From DATARR01 sp034666985 (lineage in GTDB: Bacteria; Acidobacteriota; Thermoanaerobaculia; Multivoradales; UBA5704): 64,000 nt of DNA. The notes under the pieces are model-generated. The model worked only from the letters and a program-made list of their open reading frames with translations. It was not told the DNA's origin and searched no databases. Below, piece by piece: positions 47,247 through 57,007 of the stretch. The stretch covers positions 1 to 64,000 of the forward strand of contig JAXDKS010000053.1 of assembly GCA_034666985.1 (NCBI GenBank), in the 5' to 3' direction. How positions within the stretch are numbered: position 1 is the first letter of the stretch; each line of letters begins with the position of its first letter. The position numbers were made by a program, and so were the translations under genes.

Positions 47247-47960
47247 ATGACTTCGATGGATCTTGGCGAAGACCTCGCGACCCGCGAAGAAAAGGTCAGG
47301 GCGAGGGCCGGCGAGCTCTTCGCCGAGCAGCGCCAGCGCGTCTTCGTGCGCGTGGACCGCATGTTCATGGGTCTCATGGCAGGGCAGTGGATCTTCGGCA
47401 TCCTCGTCGCCTTCTTCTTCTCTCCCTATGCCTGGGAGGGCAAGGAGAGCACCGTTCACCCCCACGTCTGGACCGCCGTGCTGCTGGGCGGAGCTCTCAG
47501 CCTCTTCCCCATGCTCCTCGCCTGGAAGCGTCCCGGGTGGATCGTGACCCGCCACGTCATCGCCGTCGCCCAGATGTTGTGGTCGGCGCTGTTGATCCAC
47601 CTGAGCGGCGGCCGGATCGAGACTCACTTCCACGTCTTCGGCTCGCTGGCGTTTCTCGCCTTCTACCTCGAGTTGCCGGTGCTCGTCACCGCGTCGGCGG
47701 TGGTGGTCGTCGATCACCTCGCGCGTGGGCTGCTCTGGCCGGAGTCGGTGTACGGCATCACCAACCCCGAAGCGTGGCGTTTTCTGGAGCACGCTTTCTG
47801 GGTCGTCTTCGAGGACGTCTTCCTCGCCATCGCCTGCGTCAACGGCGTCCGCGACATAAGACGCGGCGCCCAGCGGCAGGCCGAGCTCGAAGGCTTGAGG
47901 GAAAGCGACGAGCTGAAGACGTTCGCGCTGGAGATGGCGCTGACGGAGGCCCGGACGTGA
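47247..47960 (+). CDS. Membrane sensor-type protein, possibly truncated
   Basis: The 237-residue protein has a short coiled N-terminus and six predicted helices with conserved polar residues (IETHFHVFGSLAFLAFYLE, VVVVDHLARGLLWPESVYG). It ends in a short coiled coil (AQRQAELEGLRESDELKTFA). This input module normally precedes a GGDEF, kinase or methyl-accepting domain, but here the protein stops right after the coil (MALTEART). It may act as a stand-alone sensor or be the remains of a longer signalling protein. The RBS is gagaaaggg. Confidence 0.65.
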   Translation: MTSMDLGEDLATREEKVRARAGELFAEQRQRVFVRVDRMFMGLMAGQWIFGILVAFFFSPYAWEGKESTVHPHVWTAVLLGGALSLFPMLLAWKRPGWIVTRHVIAVAQMLWSALLIHLSGGRIETHFHVFGSLAFLAFYLELPVLVTASAVVVVDHLARGLLWPESVYGITNPEAWRFLEHAFWVVFEDVFLAIACVNGVRDIRRGAQRQAELEGLRESDELKTFALEMALTEART

Positions 47961-47985
47961 AAGGCCGGGCCAGGGAGGGCTTCGG

Positions 47986-48183
47986 ATGGTGCTGAGCATC
48001 AATCGCGGCGACGGCTTCGTCGAGATGTCGCTGCCGGAGTTCTACACCCTGCCGCTCGTCGATCGAATCCGGCTGATCCTGCGCCAGCAGATCCGGTTCT
48101 ACGACGAGGCGGCGAACCCTATTCCTTTGGTGGAAGGGCTGAAGACCCTCCGCGACCAGACGCCGGCCCACCTTCGGACGTAA
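47986..48183 (+). CDS. Small hypothetical protein (65 residues)
   Basis: The predicted protein is helical with a recognisable amphipathic stretch, LPEFYTLPLVDRIRLILRQQ, and IRFYDEAANPIPLVEGLKTL. A ggaggg ribosome binding site precedes the ATG by 6 bases. It follows the membrane sensor gene after 25 bases and could be its small partner. I recognise no family. Confidence 0.5.
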   Translation: MVLSINRGDGFVEMSLPEFYTLPLVDRIRLILRQQIRFYDEAANPIPLVEGLKTLRDQTPAHLRT

Positions 48184-48266
48184 GCGGACGGACGTAGGGC
48201 AGGGCTCCCGGTTTTCGAGATCTGATAGCGTTCCCGCGGCATCGCTTGTCCAAGGGAGTCCTTCGC

Positions 48267-51200
48267 ATGCGCTCGGCGGTGGGGAGAGTCGCGCTTCTGC
48301 TCTTCGGCTCCGGCTTCTGCGCCCTGGTGTACCAGACGGCGTGGCTCCGGATGTTCCGTCTCGTGTTCGGCGCCTCGACGGCGGCGTCGGCGGCGGTGCT
48401 CGCCATCTTCATGGCGGGCCTGGGCTTCGGCGGGCTGCTGCTGGGCCGGCGGGCGGACCGCCATCCATCTCCCCTGGGCTTTTACGCGACGCTGGAGGCG
48501 GGTATCGCGGTGACTGCGGGGCTCTCGCCGTGGCTCGTGGCCCTCGCCCGGGGGCTCTACGTCGCCCTCGGGGGGAGCGCCAGGCTGGGGCTCGGGGGGA
48601 GCACGGTGGCGCGCCTGGTGCTCTCGACAATCGTGCTCGCCGTCCCCACCTTCCTCATGGGGGGGACGCTGCCGGCCGTGGCCCGGGCCGTGGAGCGCGC
48701 CGGCGACTCCGGGCGCCGCGTGGTGGGACTGCTCTATGCCGTCAACACCCTGGGAGCGGTGCTGGGGACCCTGCTGACCACTTTCTTCTCCCTGGAGGTG
48801 CTGGGCGTCCGCAAGTCGATCTGGATCGCGGCGCTGCTCAACCTGCTGGTGGTGCTGGCGGCCCGCGGCCTGGCCCGGGAGATGCCGAAGGAGGAGCCGG
48901 CCGAGGCGCCTGAGGCTCTGGAGCCGGAGGAGCGGGAGGAGTCGGCAAAGCCCCGGGGGGGCCGGCTGGTGCCCGTGGCCGCGGCGCTCGTGGGCTTCTC
49001 GTTCCTGCTCATGGAGCTGGTCTGGTATCGCATGCTGGGGCCGCTGCTGGGGGGCTCCTCCTACACCTTCGGGCTGATCCTGGCCGTGGCTCTCCTGGGC
49101 ATCGGTGCCGGGGGCCTGCTCTACGGCGCTGGGGAAGGCCGGCGGCGGCCGACGCTGCTGTCGTTTGCCGGCACCTGCGCGCTGGAGGCGCTCTTCCTGG
49201 CTCTCCCCTTCGCCCTCGGTGACCGGGTGGCGGTGCTCGCGGCATTGCTGCGCCCTCTGGCCGGGGCTGGATTCCTGGCCCTGATCGGGGCCTGGACGGC
49301 GGTGACCGTGCTGGTGGTGCTGCCGGCCGCCGTGGTCGCCGGCTACCAGTTTCCGCTGTTGATCGCCCTGCTCGGCTCGGGCTCGCGCCGGGTGGGGCGC
49401 GAGGTGGGGGTGACCTACGCCGCCAACACCCTGGGGGGCATCGCCGGCTCCATCGCCGGTGGCTTCGGGCTCATCCCGCTGCTCACCGCGCCGGGCGTCT
49501 GGCGTCTGGTGGTGCTGCTGCTGCTCGCCCTGGCAGGTGTAGCAGTCGTCCTGGGAATGCGTCTGGGAATGCGGACCGCTCCCCTCCGGGCTGCTCTGGG
49601 GCCTCTGGCCGCCGCCGCCCTGGGGTTGCTCTGCTGCGTGGCCACCGGCCCCACGGCGTTCTGGCGGCACTCTCCGATCGGAGCCGGCCGGCAGCCGACC
49701 GCGGGCTGGCTTGGTCCGAACGACATCCGCAACGCCGTCGAGAGCGCGCGGCAGAGAATTGTCTGGGAGGCCGACGGAGTGGAGAGCAGCGTCGCCCTCG
49801 ATCTCTCGCAGGAGTACTCCTTCATCGTCAACGGCAAGTCCGACGGCAGCGCCCTGGCCGACGCTCCCACCCAGGTGGTGAGCGGGCTGGTGGGAGCCCT
49901 CCTGCACCCGGGCGCCCGGCGGGTCCTGGTGATCGGCCTCGGCACCGGCAGCACCGCCGGGTGGCTTGCCCGCGTGCCGTCCGTCGAGCGGGTGGACGTG
50001 GTGGAGCTCGAGCCGGCCATCGTGCACGTGGCCCGCACCCTCTCCACGATCAACCAGGACGTGCTGAAGAATCCCAAGGTGCACCTGGTGATCGGCGACG
50101 GCCGGGAGGTCCTGCTCACCACGCCGGAGACCTACGACGTCATCTTCTCCGAGCCCTCGAATCCCTACCGGGCCGGGGTGGCCAGCCTGTTCAGCGCCGA
50201 CTTCTACGCCGCCGTCCGCCAGCGGCTGCGCCCGGGCGGCATCTTCCTCCAGTGGCTTCAGGGCTACGAGCTGGATGCCCAGGTGGTGCGCACTGCCTAT
50301 GCCACCCTGGCCTCCGAGCTCCCGGCGGTGGAGAGCTGGCACATCCAGCGCGGCGACCTGCTGCTGATGGCCACCGAGCAGCCGGTGGTGCACGACCTCG
50401 ACCGGGTCCGCTCGCGCATCGGCACCGAGCCCTACCACACGGCCCTCGCCCGCACCTGGGGGGTGGAGGGCATCGAGGGCTTCTACGCCGGCTATGTGGC
50501 GTCCCCCGCTTTCGCTCGCGCCGTGCGCCGGGCCGAGGGGGACGCCCTCAACACCGACGACCGCTCGATCCTCGAGTTCGGCTTCGCCAGGAACCTGGGC
50601 CGCTTTGGGCTGTTCCGCATCGGCGACCTCCTGAAGCTGGCGGTGGCGCGAGGGGAGGACCGTCCGGCGACCCGCGGTGCGCCTCTGGATTGGAATCGGG
50701 TGGAGGAGATGCGGGCGGCGCGGGCCGTCTACTGGGAGGACGATCCACCCGAGCCAGTCCCCGGGGCGGACCAAGCCGCGCAACGGCGCCTCGCCGCCCG
50801 CCGCGCCGCCCTTCTCAATCAGGGCGCCGAGGCCTGCTCCCGCTGGTTCGAGCAGCCGGAGCCTCCCCGCACCCACGCCGATCTGCTGCTGACCGGCGAG
50901 TGCCTGGCCGACGCGGCGGACCCCCGCGCCCCGGAGATCGCCGCCCAGCTCGCGCGCGAGCAACCCATCGAGGCGAACCTGGTGCTGGCCCGCTGGCACG
51001 CGGCGGCGAGAAGGCCGCGGGAGGCGGGGGAGCGCCTGCTGGCAGCGTTCCAGGCCTACCGGACGGATCCCTGGGTCTACCGGCCGCTGGTGCAGCGCTC
51101 GTTCCGCCTCGTCGTCCCCCTGGCGCGGGACGACCGGACCCTCGCCCCCCGCTTCTACGCCGCCCTCGGCTCGCCCTTCGCGGCGCGGATGTTCGACGGC

Positions 51201-51446
51201 CAGCGGCGAGTCACCCGCATCTGGCTGACCCGGGAGATGGCGGGCCGTCCCCTGTGCGCCGAGGCCATCGCGTCGCTGGAGCCCCACGTCCCCTGGGACG
51301 AGCTGTTCCTCACCTACCGTTATGAGTGCTACCGCCAGACGGGCAGCCCCCTGGCCGGCAGGGCGAAGCGGGATCTGGAGGAGCTCCTGGCCGCCACGCC
51401 GCCGAAGCTGGCGGCGGGTCTGGCGGGTCTGGCGACGTCGCCTTGA
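48267..51446 (+). CDS. MFS-like membrane protein fused to spermidine-synthase-type methyltransferase fold
   Basis: The protein has about 1059 residues. The N-terminal half (about 1-470) has ten or more helices with MFS/fused-spermidine-synthase motifs (LVYQTAWLRMFRLVFG, AVNTLGAVLGTLLTTFFSLE, AANTLGGIAGSIAGGFGLIP). The second half (about 490-760) is a Rossmann-fold spermidine synthase domain (LVIGLGTGSTAGWLA, VDVVELEPAIVHVAR, VIGDGREVLL, SEPSNPYRAGVASLF). A helical C-terminal domain (about 840-1059) is TPR-like. Whether it makes polyamines is uncertain; the fused family is functionally uncharacterised. ATG at 48267 after gggag. Confidence 0.88.
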   Translation: MRSAVGRVALLLFGSGFCALVYQTAWLRMFRLVFGASTAASAAVLAIFMAGLGFGGLLLGRRADRHPSPLGFYATLEAGIAVTAGLSPWLVALARGLYVALGGSARLGLGGSTVARLVLSTIVLAVPTFLMGGTLPAVARAVERAGDSGRRVVGLLYAVNTLGAVLGTLLTTFFSLEVLGVRKSIWIAALLNLLVVLAARGLAREMPKEEPAEAPEALEPEEREESAKPRGGRLVPVAAALVGFSFLLMELVWYRMLGPLLGGSSYTFGLILAVALLGIGAGGLLYGAGEGRRRPTLLSFAGTCALEALFLALPFALGDRVAVLAALLRPLAGAGFLALIGAWTAVTVLVVLPAAVVAGYQFPLLIALLGSGSRRVGREVGVTYAANTLGGIAGSIAGGFGLIPLLTAPGVWRLVVLLLLALAGVAVVLGMRLGMRTAPLRAALGPLAAAALGLLCCVATGPTAFWRHSPIGAGRQPTAGWLGPNDIRNAVESARQRIVWEADGVESSVALDLSQEYSFIVNGKSDGSALADAPTQVVSGLVGALLHPGARRVLVIGLGTGSTAGWLARVPSVERVDVVELEPAIVHVARTLSTINQDVLKNPKVHLVIGDGREVLLTTPETYDVIFSEPSNPYRAGVASLFSADFYAAVRQRLRPGGIFLQWLQGYELDAQVVRTAYATLASELPAVESWHIQRGDLLLMATEQPVVHDLDRVRSRIGTEPYHTALARTWGVEGIEGFYAGYVASPAFARAVRRAEGDALNTDDRSILEFGFARNLGRFGLFRIGDLLKLAVARGEDRPATRGAPLDWNRVEEMRAARAVYWEDDPPEPVPGADQAAQRRLAARRAALLNQGAEACSRWFEQPEPPRTHADLLLTGECLADAADPRAPEIAAQLAREQPIEANLVLARWHAAARRPREAGERLLAAFQAYRTDPWVYRPLVQRSFRLVVPLARDDRTLAPRFYAALGSPFAARMFDGQRRVTRIWLTREMAGRPLCAEAIASLEPHVPWDELFLTYRYECYRQTGSPLAGRAKRDLEELLAATPPKLAAGLAGLATSP

Positions 51447-51518
51447 CCCTCCGGCGCCCGATCTCATACGCTCAAGCTTCCGCCGGATTCTTGCGACGGG
51501 GCGGGAGGGGCCTGCGAG

Positions 51519-52388
51519 ATGGAGTCCATTAAGGCAATCAAGACAATCGGTGTGGTCGGCGCCGGCACCATGGGGCACGGCATCGCCCAGGTGGCCGCCC
51601 AGAGCGGCTACGAGGTGATCCTGGTCGACGCGGTGCCGGAGGCGCTGGAGCGCGGCCGGGCGCAGATCGGCAAGGGCCTCGAGCGCCTCGTCGGCAAGGG
51701 GAAGCTCGCGGCCGAGGAGCGCGACCAGGCCCTGGGCCGGCTCGCGACCCACGGCGACCTCGCGGCCCTGGAACGGGCGGACTTGGTGGTGGAGGCCATC
51801 GTGGAGCGGCTCGACGCCAAGCAGGGGGTCCTCGCCGAGCTCGACCGGCTCTGCCCGGAGCCCACCATCCTCGCCACCAACACCAGCTCCATCTCCATCA
51901 CCCGGCTGGCGCGCTCCACTTCGCGGCCGGAGAAGGTGATCGGCATGCACTTCATGAACCCCGTGCCGGTGATGCAGCTCGTGGAGGTCATCCGCGGGCT
52001 CGCCACCAGCCAGGAGACCTGGGAGGCGGTCGAGGCGGCGTCCCGGAAGATGGGCAAGACTCCGGTCGAGGTCCACGACGCTCCCGGCTTCGTCTCCAAC
52101 CGGGTGCTGATGCCGATGATCAACGAGGCCATTTTTTGCCTCTATGAAGGGGTCGGGAAGGCGGAAGCCATCGACGAGGTTATGAAGCTTGGGATGAACC
52201 ACCCCATGGGACCGCTCGCCCTGGCCGACCTGATCGGTCTCGACGTCTGTCTCGATATCCTGCGGGTGCTCCAGGAGGGGTTCGGGGATCCCAAGTACCG
52301 GCCCTGCCCGCTGCTGGTGAAGATGGTCGACGCGGGCCGTCTGGGCCGCAAGTCGGGCCAGGGCTTCTACGAATACGGCCGCGGCTAG
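51519..52388 (+). CDS. 3-hydroxyacyl-CoA (3-hydroxybutyryl-CoA) dehydrogenase
   Basis: The 289-residue protein has the NAD-binding GAGTMG at 14-19. The motifs NTSSISITRLA, GMHFMNPVPVMQLVEVI and PGFVSNRVLMPMINEA are those of the single-domain Hbd/PaaH group. It oxidises (S)-3-hydroxyacyl-CoA or reduces acetoacetyl-CoA. It carries no enoyl-CoA hydratase part. It is a stand-alone gene followed by the TPR protein. Confidence 0.93.
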   Translation: MESIKAIKTIGVVGAGTMGHGIAQVAAQSGYEVILVDAVPEALERGRAQIGKGLERLVGKGKLAAEERDQALGRLATHGDLAALERADLVVEAIVERLDAKQGVLAELDRLCPEPTILATNTSSISITRLARSTSRPEKVIGMHFMNPVPVMQLVEVIRGLATSQETWEAVEAASRKMGKTPVEVHDAPGFVSNRVLMPMINEAIFCLYEGVGKAEAIDEVMKLGMNHPMGPLALADLIGLDVCLDILRVLQEGFGDPKYRPCPLLVKMVDAGRLGRKSGQGFYEYGRG

Positions 52389-52421
52389 GCCGACGGGTCG
52401 TTTGGAGGATACGGAATAGAA

Positions 52422-54272
52422 ATGTACTGCCAAGTCTGTGGCGCTCCCAACCGGGACGACCACGAGTTCTGCGTCCGCTGCCACCAGAAGCTGCTGGTGC
52501 TCTCGGGCGCGATGCGGGAGGACGAGGACTCCTATGAGGAGACGGCGGAGGAGAGCTTCTCCTTCGACGAGCACCTGCTGGAGCGGATCTCCATCCTGGA
52601 GGAGGCGGTCAAGCGCACGGCCGAGACCGTCCGCCAGCTCCTGGGCGCCCTGCACAAGCAGGAGAAGAACATCCTCATCGGCCAGACCGGCCTCTCGGCC
52701 CTGCGCGAGCTGTTGGAGCAGAAGAAGTACATCGGCGGCGACGAGTGGAGCGATCTCTGGGAGTCCAAGATGGACTACCAGCTCCTGGCGCTGGAGAAGC
52801 GCGAGCGCTTCCTGGCGATCAAGGAGCGCATCGCCGCCCTCCATCACGGTGAGAAGCGCAAGCTCTTCCTCCAGCATCTGGAGGACGCCGAGTACGCCCT
52901 CTTCGCCTTCGACATCGAGCGGGCGGTGGCGGCCCTGGAGGCGGCCTACAAGCTCGACCGCGGCAACTACGAGCTGGCCTACTTCCTGGGTGAGACCCAC
53001 TTCAACGAGGGGGACACCGAGGAGGCCCTCGGCTACTTCTCCCGCGTCCTCGAGGTCAAGCCCGACCACTACGAGGGGCTCGTCTACAGCGGCGTCATCC
53101 TCTACGAGCGGGGCGACCACAACCGCGCGGAGGAGTTCCTCAAGCGGGCGGTGGCCATCTATCCCGACAGCTTTCTGCCCCACTTCAGCCTGGGCGCCGT
53201 CTACGCTGGCCAGGGGAACCTGGCCAAGGCCGTCCTCTTCCTGGAGCGGGCGGTGCAGGTGGACCCCGTCCCCCAGGCCCTGTTCCTGCTCGGGAGCTGC
53301 TTCTACGAGATGGGCAAGCTCTCGGCGGCGGTGCACTACCTGCAGGAGGCGGTGCGGCACGATCCCGCCTTCGAGGAGGCTCATCACCTGCTGGGGCTCG
53401 CCTATCTGGACCGCCACTGGACGCGCAAAGCGCTCGATTCCTTCCGGCAGGCGCAGCGGCTCAATCCCAAGAAGCTCCAGTATCAGGACTTGGTGCGCTA
53501 CCTCTCGGGCCACCACTCCAGCGGCCCGCTGCCGCAGGTGAGCGGCGAGGCCGAGACCTGGTTCCGCAAGGGTGAGGACTTCCGTGGCCGCGACAACCTG
53601 AAGCAGGCCCACGTCTGCTACCGGCGGGCCCTTTCCCTCGATCCGGAGAATCCCACCCTGCTGATGTCCTACGCCCTCCTGTGCCTGAACATGAACCGCA
53701 ACCAGGAGATCGAGGCGGTGACCCGCAAGGTGCTGGACCTCAACCCGGGCGAGACCCTCAAGGCCACGGCCTACGCCGCGCTCATCGAGGCGATGCGCAG
53801 CCAGGGGAAGTTCCGCGAGGGCAACCGCATCGGCGAGCGGCTGCTGGGGGAGGGCAACTCCAACTTCACCAAGTCCATCGCCTACTACGAGATGGCCTAC
53901 AACCTGGCGGAGATGGAGGAGGACCTCGACGAAGCGCTCGACTACGCCCGCCGCTCCGTGGACCTGGCGCCGGACGAGATCAAGCAGTTCCCCCTCGCTG
54001 CCCTGGGCTGGGTGCACTACAAGCGCAAGGAGTTCGACAAGGCCATCGACTTCCTGGCCAAGTCGAGCGAGCTCGGGGCCTCGCCCACCACGCTCACCCA
54101 CCTGGGGATGGCCCTGCTGGCCCACGGCGAGGAGGACCGGGCGCGCAGCGTGCTTGCCCATGCTCGCGCCCTGGGCGAACGCGGCGAGGCGCTGCAAGAG
54201 AAGATGATGGAGTGCATGAAGGACTCGACGCGCCTCATCGAGCGGGCACGCCGGGGGACCCGGGCGAAGTAG
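52422..54272 (+). CDS. Zinc-ribbon TPR scaffold protein
   Basis: This 616-residue protein begins with a zinc ribbon (CQVCGAPNRDDHEFCVRCHQK: Cys3, Cys6, Cys17, Cys20). An acidic coiled-coil region (about 35-130) is followed by about ten TPR units to the C-terminus (YELAYFLGETHFNEGDTEEA, SFLPHFSLGAVYAGQGNLAK, AHHLLGLAYLDRHWTRKALD). It is cytoplasmic with no signal. It is likely a protein-interaction scaffold; the partner is unknown. It starts 33 bases after the dehydrogenase stop. Confidence 0.85.
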   Translation: MYCQVCGAPNRDDHEFCVRCHQKLLVLSGAMREDEDSYEETAEESFSFDEHLLERISILEEAVKRTAETVRQLLGALHKQEKNILIGQTGLSALRELLEQKKYIGGDEWSDLWESKMDYQLLALEKRERFLAIKERIAALHHGEKRKLFLQHLEDAEYALFAFDIERAVAALEAAYKLDRGNYELAYFLGETHFNEGDTEEALGYFSRVLEVKPDHYEGLVYSGVILYERGDHNRAEEFLKRAVAIYPDSFLPHFSLGAVYAGQGNLAKAVLFLERAVQVDPVPQALFLLGSCFYEMGKLSAAVHYLQEAVRHDPAFEEAHHLLGLAYLDRHWTRKALDSFRQAQRLNPKKLQYQDLVRYLSGHHSSGPLPQVSGEAETWFRKGEDFRGRDNLKQAHVCYRRALSLDPENPTLLMSYALLCLNMNRNQEIEAVTRKVLDLNPGETLKATAYAALIEAMRSQGKFREGNRIGERLLGEGNSNFTKSIAYYEMAYNLAEMEEDLDEALDYARRSVDLAPDEIKQFPLAALGWVHYKRKEFDKAIDFLAKSSELGASPTTLTHLGMALLAHGEEDRARSVLAHARALGERGEALQEKMMECMKDSTRLIERARRGTRAK

Positions 54273-54329
54273 GGCCCCGGGCGGCTCCGGGACATGGTAG
54301 GCTTTCCATAGAGGGGGCTAGAGGCACGG

Positions 54330-54521
54330 ATGACACGGTCAACCAGCGCGGCTCGGAAGATCACCCAGGAGCCGGTCCAACTCGGAATCGAGGAGAGGCT
54401 GGCCTTGCTTAGAGAAGCCCTGTTTGAAGGAGACGAACAGGAGCAGCGCGAGACCTTCGCCTTCCTGAAGGAGGCTCTCGAGCAAGACCGGCTGTCGAGC
54501 CGCAGACTCTTCTCCTCGTGA
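54330..54521 (+). CDS. Putative antitoxin of a PIN-domain module
   Basis: A 63-residue, charged, helical protein (LGIEERLALLREALFEGDEQ, FAFLKEALEQDRLSSRRLFS). The size, acidic middle and overlap of its stop with the GTG start of the PIN gene (GTGA) support an antitoxin role. No DNA-binding motif is obvious. Confidence 0.6.
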   Translation: MTRSTSAARKITQEPVQLGIEERLALLREALFEGDEQEQRETFAFLKEALEQDRLSSRRLFSS

Positions 54522-54949
54522 TCGTGCTGCTCGATTCTGGTCCTCTCGGCATACTCTCGAATCCCAACGGATCGGTGGCCAATCGAGAGTGCTACCAGTG
54601 GATGGAGTCTTTGGTCCGAAGAGGATCTGAAGTCTGCGTACCCGAAATCGCTGACTACGAAGTGAGGCGGGAGCTTCTCCGCGTCAACAAGGTCAACGGG
54701 ATCAGACGGCTCGACGCCATCAAGAAACTCCTCAGCTATCTTCCGATCACGACAGAAGCCATGTTGAGGGCTGCCGATCTCTGGGCCCAGGCCAGGCGAA
54801 GCGGCCTCCCAACCGCTGATCCCAAGGCTTTGGACGGCGACGTGATTCTGGCCGCGCAAGCCCTGGAAGTGAACGGGATCGTAGCGACCGACAACGTGAA
54901 TCACCTGGCTCGTTTTGTGACAGCGCGGACTTGGCGCGACATCGTCTAG
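54518..54949 (+). CDS. PIN-domain toxin (VapC-like ribonuclease)
   Basis: The 143-residue protein has the acidic residues of the PIN active site in order: Asp6 (MIVLLDSGPLG), Glu43 or Glu48 (VPEIADYEVRRELL), Asp108 (ALDGDVILAAQA) and Asp125 (IVATDNVNHLAR). PIN toxins are Mg-dependent RNases cutting tRNA or rRNA. It is translationally coupled to the small upstream gene. Confidence 0.85.
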   Translation: MIVLLDSGPLGILSNPNGSVANRECYQWMESLVRRGSEVCVPEIADYEVRRELLRVNKVNGIRRLDAIKKLLSYLPITTEAMLRAADLWAQARRSGLPTADPKALDGDVILAAQALEVNGIVATDNVNHLARFVTARTWRDIV

Positions 54950-55037
54950 GTCCCCGCGGCAACCCTCCACACCCTCGATCCATGTACAATGTCGCCCCTT
55001 CGGGGGCTGTCCGTCCCGATCCGAATCGGAGGAGCCG

Positions 55038-56744
55038 ATGCGCTGGAGCCGTTTTTACCTGTACACCACCCGCGAGGTGCCGAACGACGCCGAGGTGATC
55101 AGCCACCAGCTCATGGTGCGCACCGGCATGATCAAGAAGGTAGCCGCCGGCATCTACACCTATCTGCCGTTTGGCTGGCGGAGCCTGCAGAAGCTGATGG
55201 CCATCGTCCGCCGCGAGATGAACGCGGCCGGCGCCGTCGAGCTGTCGATGCCCGCCATCCAGCCGGCCGAGCTGTGGATGGAGTCCGGCCGCTGGCAGCG
55301 CTACGGCAAGGAGTTGCTGCGCATCAAGGACCGCCATGAGCGGGACTTCGTCTTCGGCCCTACGCATGAGGAGGTCATCACCGACACGGTGCGGCGGGAC
55401 GTGAAGAGCTACCGGCAGCTCCCGTTCAACCTCTACCAGATCCAGACCAAGTTCCGTGACGAGATCCGGCCCCGCTTCGGCTTGATGCGCGGCCGCGAGT
55501 TCCTGATGAAGGACGCCTACTCCTTCGGCGCTGACGCCCAGAGCCTCGACGCGGACTACGAGGCCATGCGCGTCGCCTACTGCCGGATCTTCGAGGCCTG
55601 CCAACTCGACTACACCATGGTCGAGGCGGACACCGGCACCATCGGCGGCTCGGCCTCGCATGAGTTCATGGTGGTGGCCGACACGGGGGAGAGCGCGGTC
55701 GTCCGCTGCCCTTCCTGCGGCTATGCCGCCAACGTCGAGAAGGCTGAGACGCGCAAGGTCGAAGCCTCGGGCGAGGTTCATCCGCCGCAGTCCATGGAGG
55801 AGGTGGCCACCCCGGGCAAGCACACCATCGAGGAGGTCTCCCGTTTCCTCAAGGTGTCGCCGAAGCGGCTGGTCAAGACCCTGATCTACGAGACCGAGAA
55901 GGGGCTGGTGGCCGCCCTGATCCGCGGCGACCGGGAGATCAACGAGGTCAAGCTCCTCAACCACTTCGACGTCGAGCACTTGGCGCTCGCCAGCGAGGAG
56001 AAGGTGCAGGCCGCCACCGGCGCGCCGGTGGGCTTCGCCGGCCCGGTGGGCCTCTCGGGCATCCCCATCGTGGCCGACGAGTCGATCCGCGGCCTCACCA
56101 ACTTCATCACCGGCGCCAACAAGGGGGACGCCCACTACACCAACGTCAACTGGGGCCGGGACGTGGACCTTTCCGACTGGACCGATCTGACGCTGGTCAC
56201 CGGCGGCGACCCCTGCCCGCGCTGCGACGGCACCCTCGAGCTGTTCCGCGGCATCGAGGTGGGGCACATCTTCAAGCTTGGTACCAAGTACTCCGAGAAG
56301 CTGGGCTGCAACTTCACGGATGAAGAGGGGAACGACAAGCCGATGATCATGGGCTGCTACGGCCTGGGGATCGGCCGCACCGTGGCCGCCGCCATCGAGC
56401 AGAACCACGACAAGGACGGTATCGTCTGGCCCCGTCCCCTGGCGCCCTTCGAGGTGCTGATCATCGCCGTCAACCCCGAGGACGCCGAGGTCAAGCGCAC
56501 GGCCGAGGAGCTCTACGCCCAGCTCCAGGAGAAGGGGGCGGACGTCCTCTTCGATGACCGCGACGAGCGCCCCGGCGTCAAGTTCAAGGACGCCGATCTC
56601 ATCGGCATCCCCGTCCGCGTCACCGTGGGAGCCAAGTCGCTGGCGGAGGGGAAGGTCGAAGTGTCGCTCCGGCGGGATCGCGAGAAGCAGTTGGTGGCGC
56701 CGGGGGAGGCGGTGGGGAAGGTGTTGGAGCTGTTGGGGGCCTGA
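55038..56744 (+). CDS. proS: Prolyl-tRNA synthetase, bacterial type with editing insertion
   Basis: The 568-residue class II enzyme attaches proline to tRNA-Pro. Motif 2 is GPTHEEVITDTVRRDV with FRDEIRPRFGLMRGREFLMK. The YbaK-like INS editing domain occupies about 235-385 (VSPKRLVKTLIYE). Motif 3 is CYGLGIGRTVAAAIEQ. The anticodon-binding domain is at the C-terminus (FDDRDERPGVKFKDADLIGI). The length is typical. The RBS is ggagg. A TACAAT sequence near 54985 could be its promoter with a leader containing a small gcccc/ggggc hairpin. Confidence 0.97.
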   Translation: MRWSRFYLYTTREVPNDAEVISHQLMVRTGMIKKVAAGIYTYLPFGWRSLQKLMAIVRREMNAAGAVELSMPAIQPAELWMESGRWQRYGKELLRIKDRHERDFVFGPTHEEVITDTVRRDVKSYRQLPFNLYQIQTKFRDEIRPRFGLMRGREFLMKDAYSFGADAQSLDADYEAMRVAYCRIFEACQLDYTMVEADTGTIGGSASHEFMVVADTGESAVVRCPSCGYAANVEKAETRKVEASGEVHPPQSMEEVATPGKHTIEEVSRFLKVSPKRLVKTLIYETEKGLVAALIRGDREINEVKLLNHFDVEHLALASEEKVQAATGAPVGFAGPVGLSGIPIVADESIRGLTNFITGANKGDAHYTNVNWGRDVDLSDWTDLTLVTGGDPCPRCDGTLELFRGIEVGHIFKLGTKYSEKLGCNFTDEEGNDKPMIMGCYGLGIGRTVAAAIEQNHDKDGIVWPRPLAPFEVLIIAVNPEDAEVKRTAEELYAQLQEKGADVLFDDRDERPGVKFKDADLIGIPVRVTVGAKSLAEGKVEVSLRRDREKQLVAPGEAVGKVLELLGA

Positions 56745-56755
56745 CGGGGCCTGCA

Positions 56756-57007
56756 ATGAAATTCACCCAGTACTTCCTTCACAACCGCGACCGGCCAGAT
56801 CGGCGGGAGATTGAAGCGGAGTGGATTGAACGTGTGATCGGGAACCCTCTTCGTGAACACGTTCAGGCGGATGGTAGGATTCGCCTGTGGGGCCGAATCG
56901 ACGAGGCCGAAGGCCGGTACCTCCGAGTCGTTCTCCTGGAAGACCGGCAGACCGTTCACAACGCGTTCTTCGACCGTCGATTCAAGGAGGACGACGATGA
57001 GAGTTGA
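56756..57007 (+). CDS. Small protein paired with DUF2283, toxin-like
   Basis: The 83-residue protein has a conserved-looking core (HNRDRPDRREIEAEWIERVI, HVQADGRIRLWGRI, YLRVVLLEDRQTVHNAFFDR). The strand-rich second half and size resemble DUF4258/RelE-like toxins. Its last 11 bases overlap the DUF2283 gene. It starts 11 bases after proS. The activity is not known. Confidence 0.65.
   Translation: MKFTQYFLHNRDRPDRREIEAEWIERVIGNPLREHVQADGRIRLWGRIDEAEGRYLRVVLLEDRQTVHNAFFDRRFKEDDDES

Noticed and set aside
48099..54197. Open frame of about 2000 codons on the minus strand
   Set aside because: It crosses three well-supported plus-strand genes and shows no motif; it is a GC-skew artefact.
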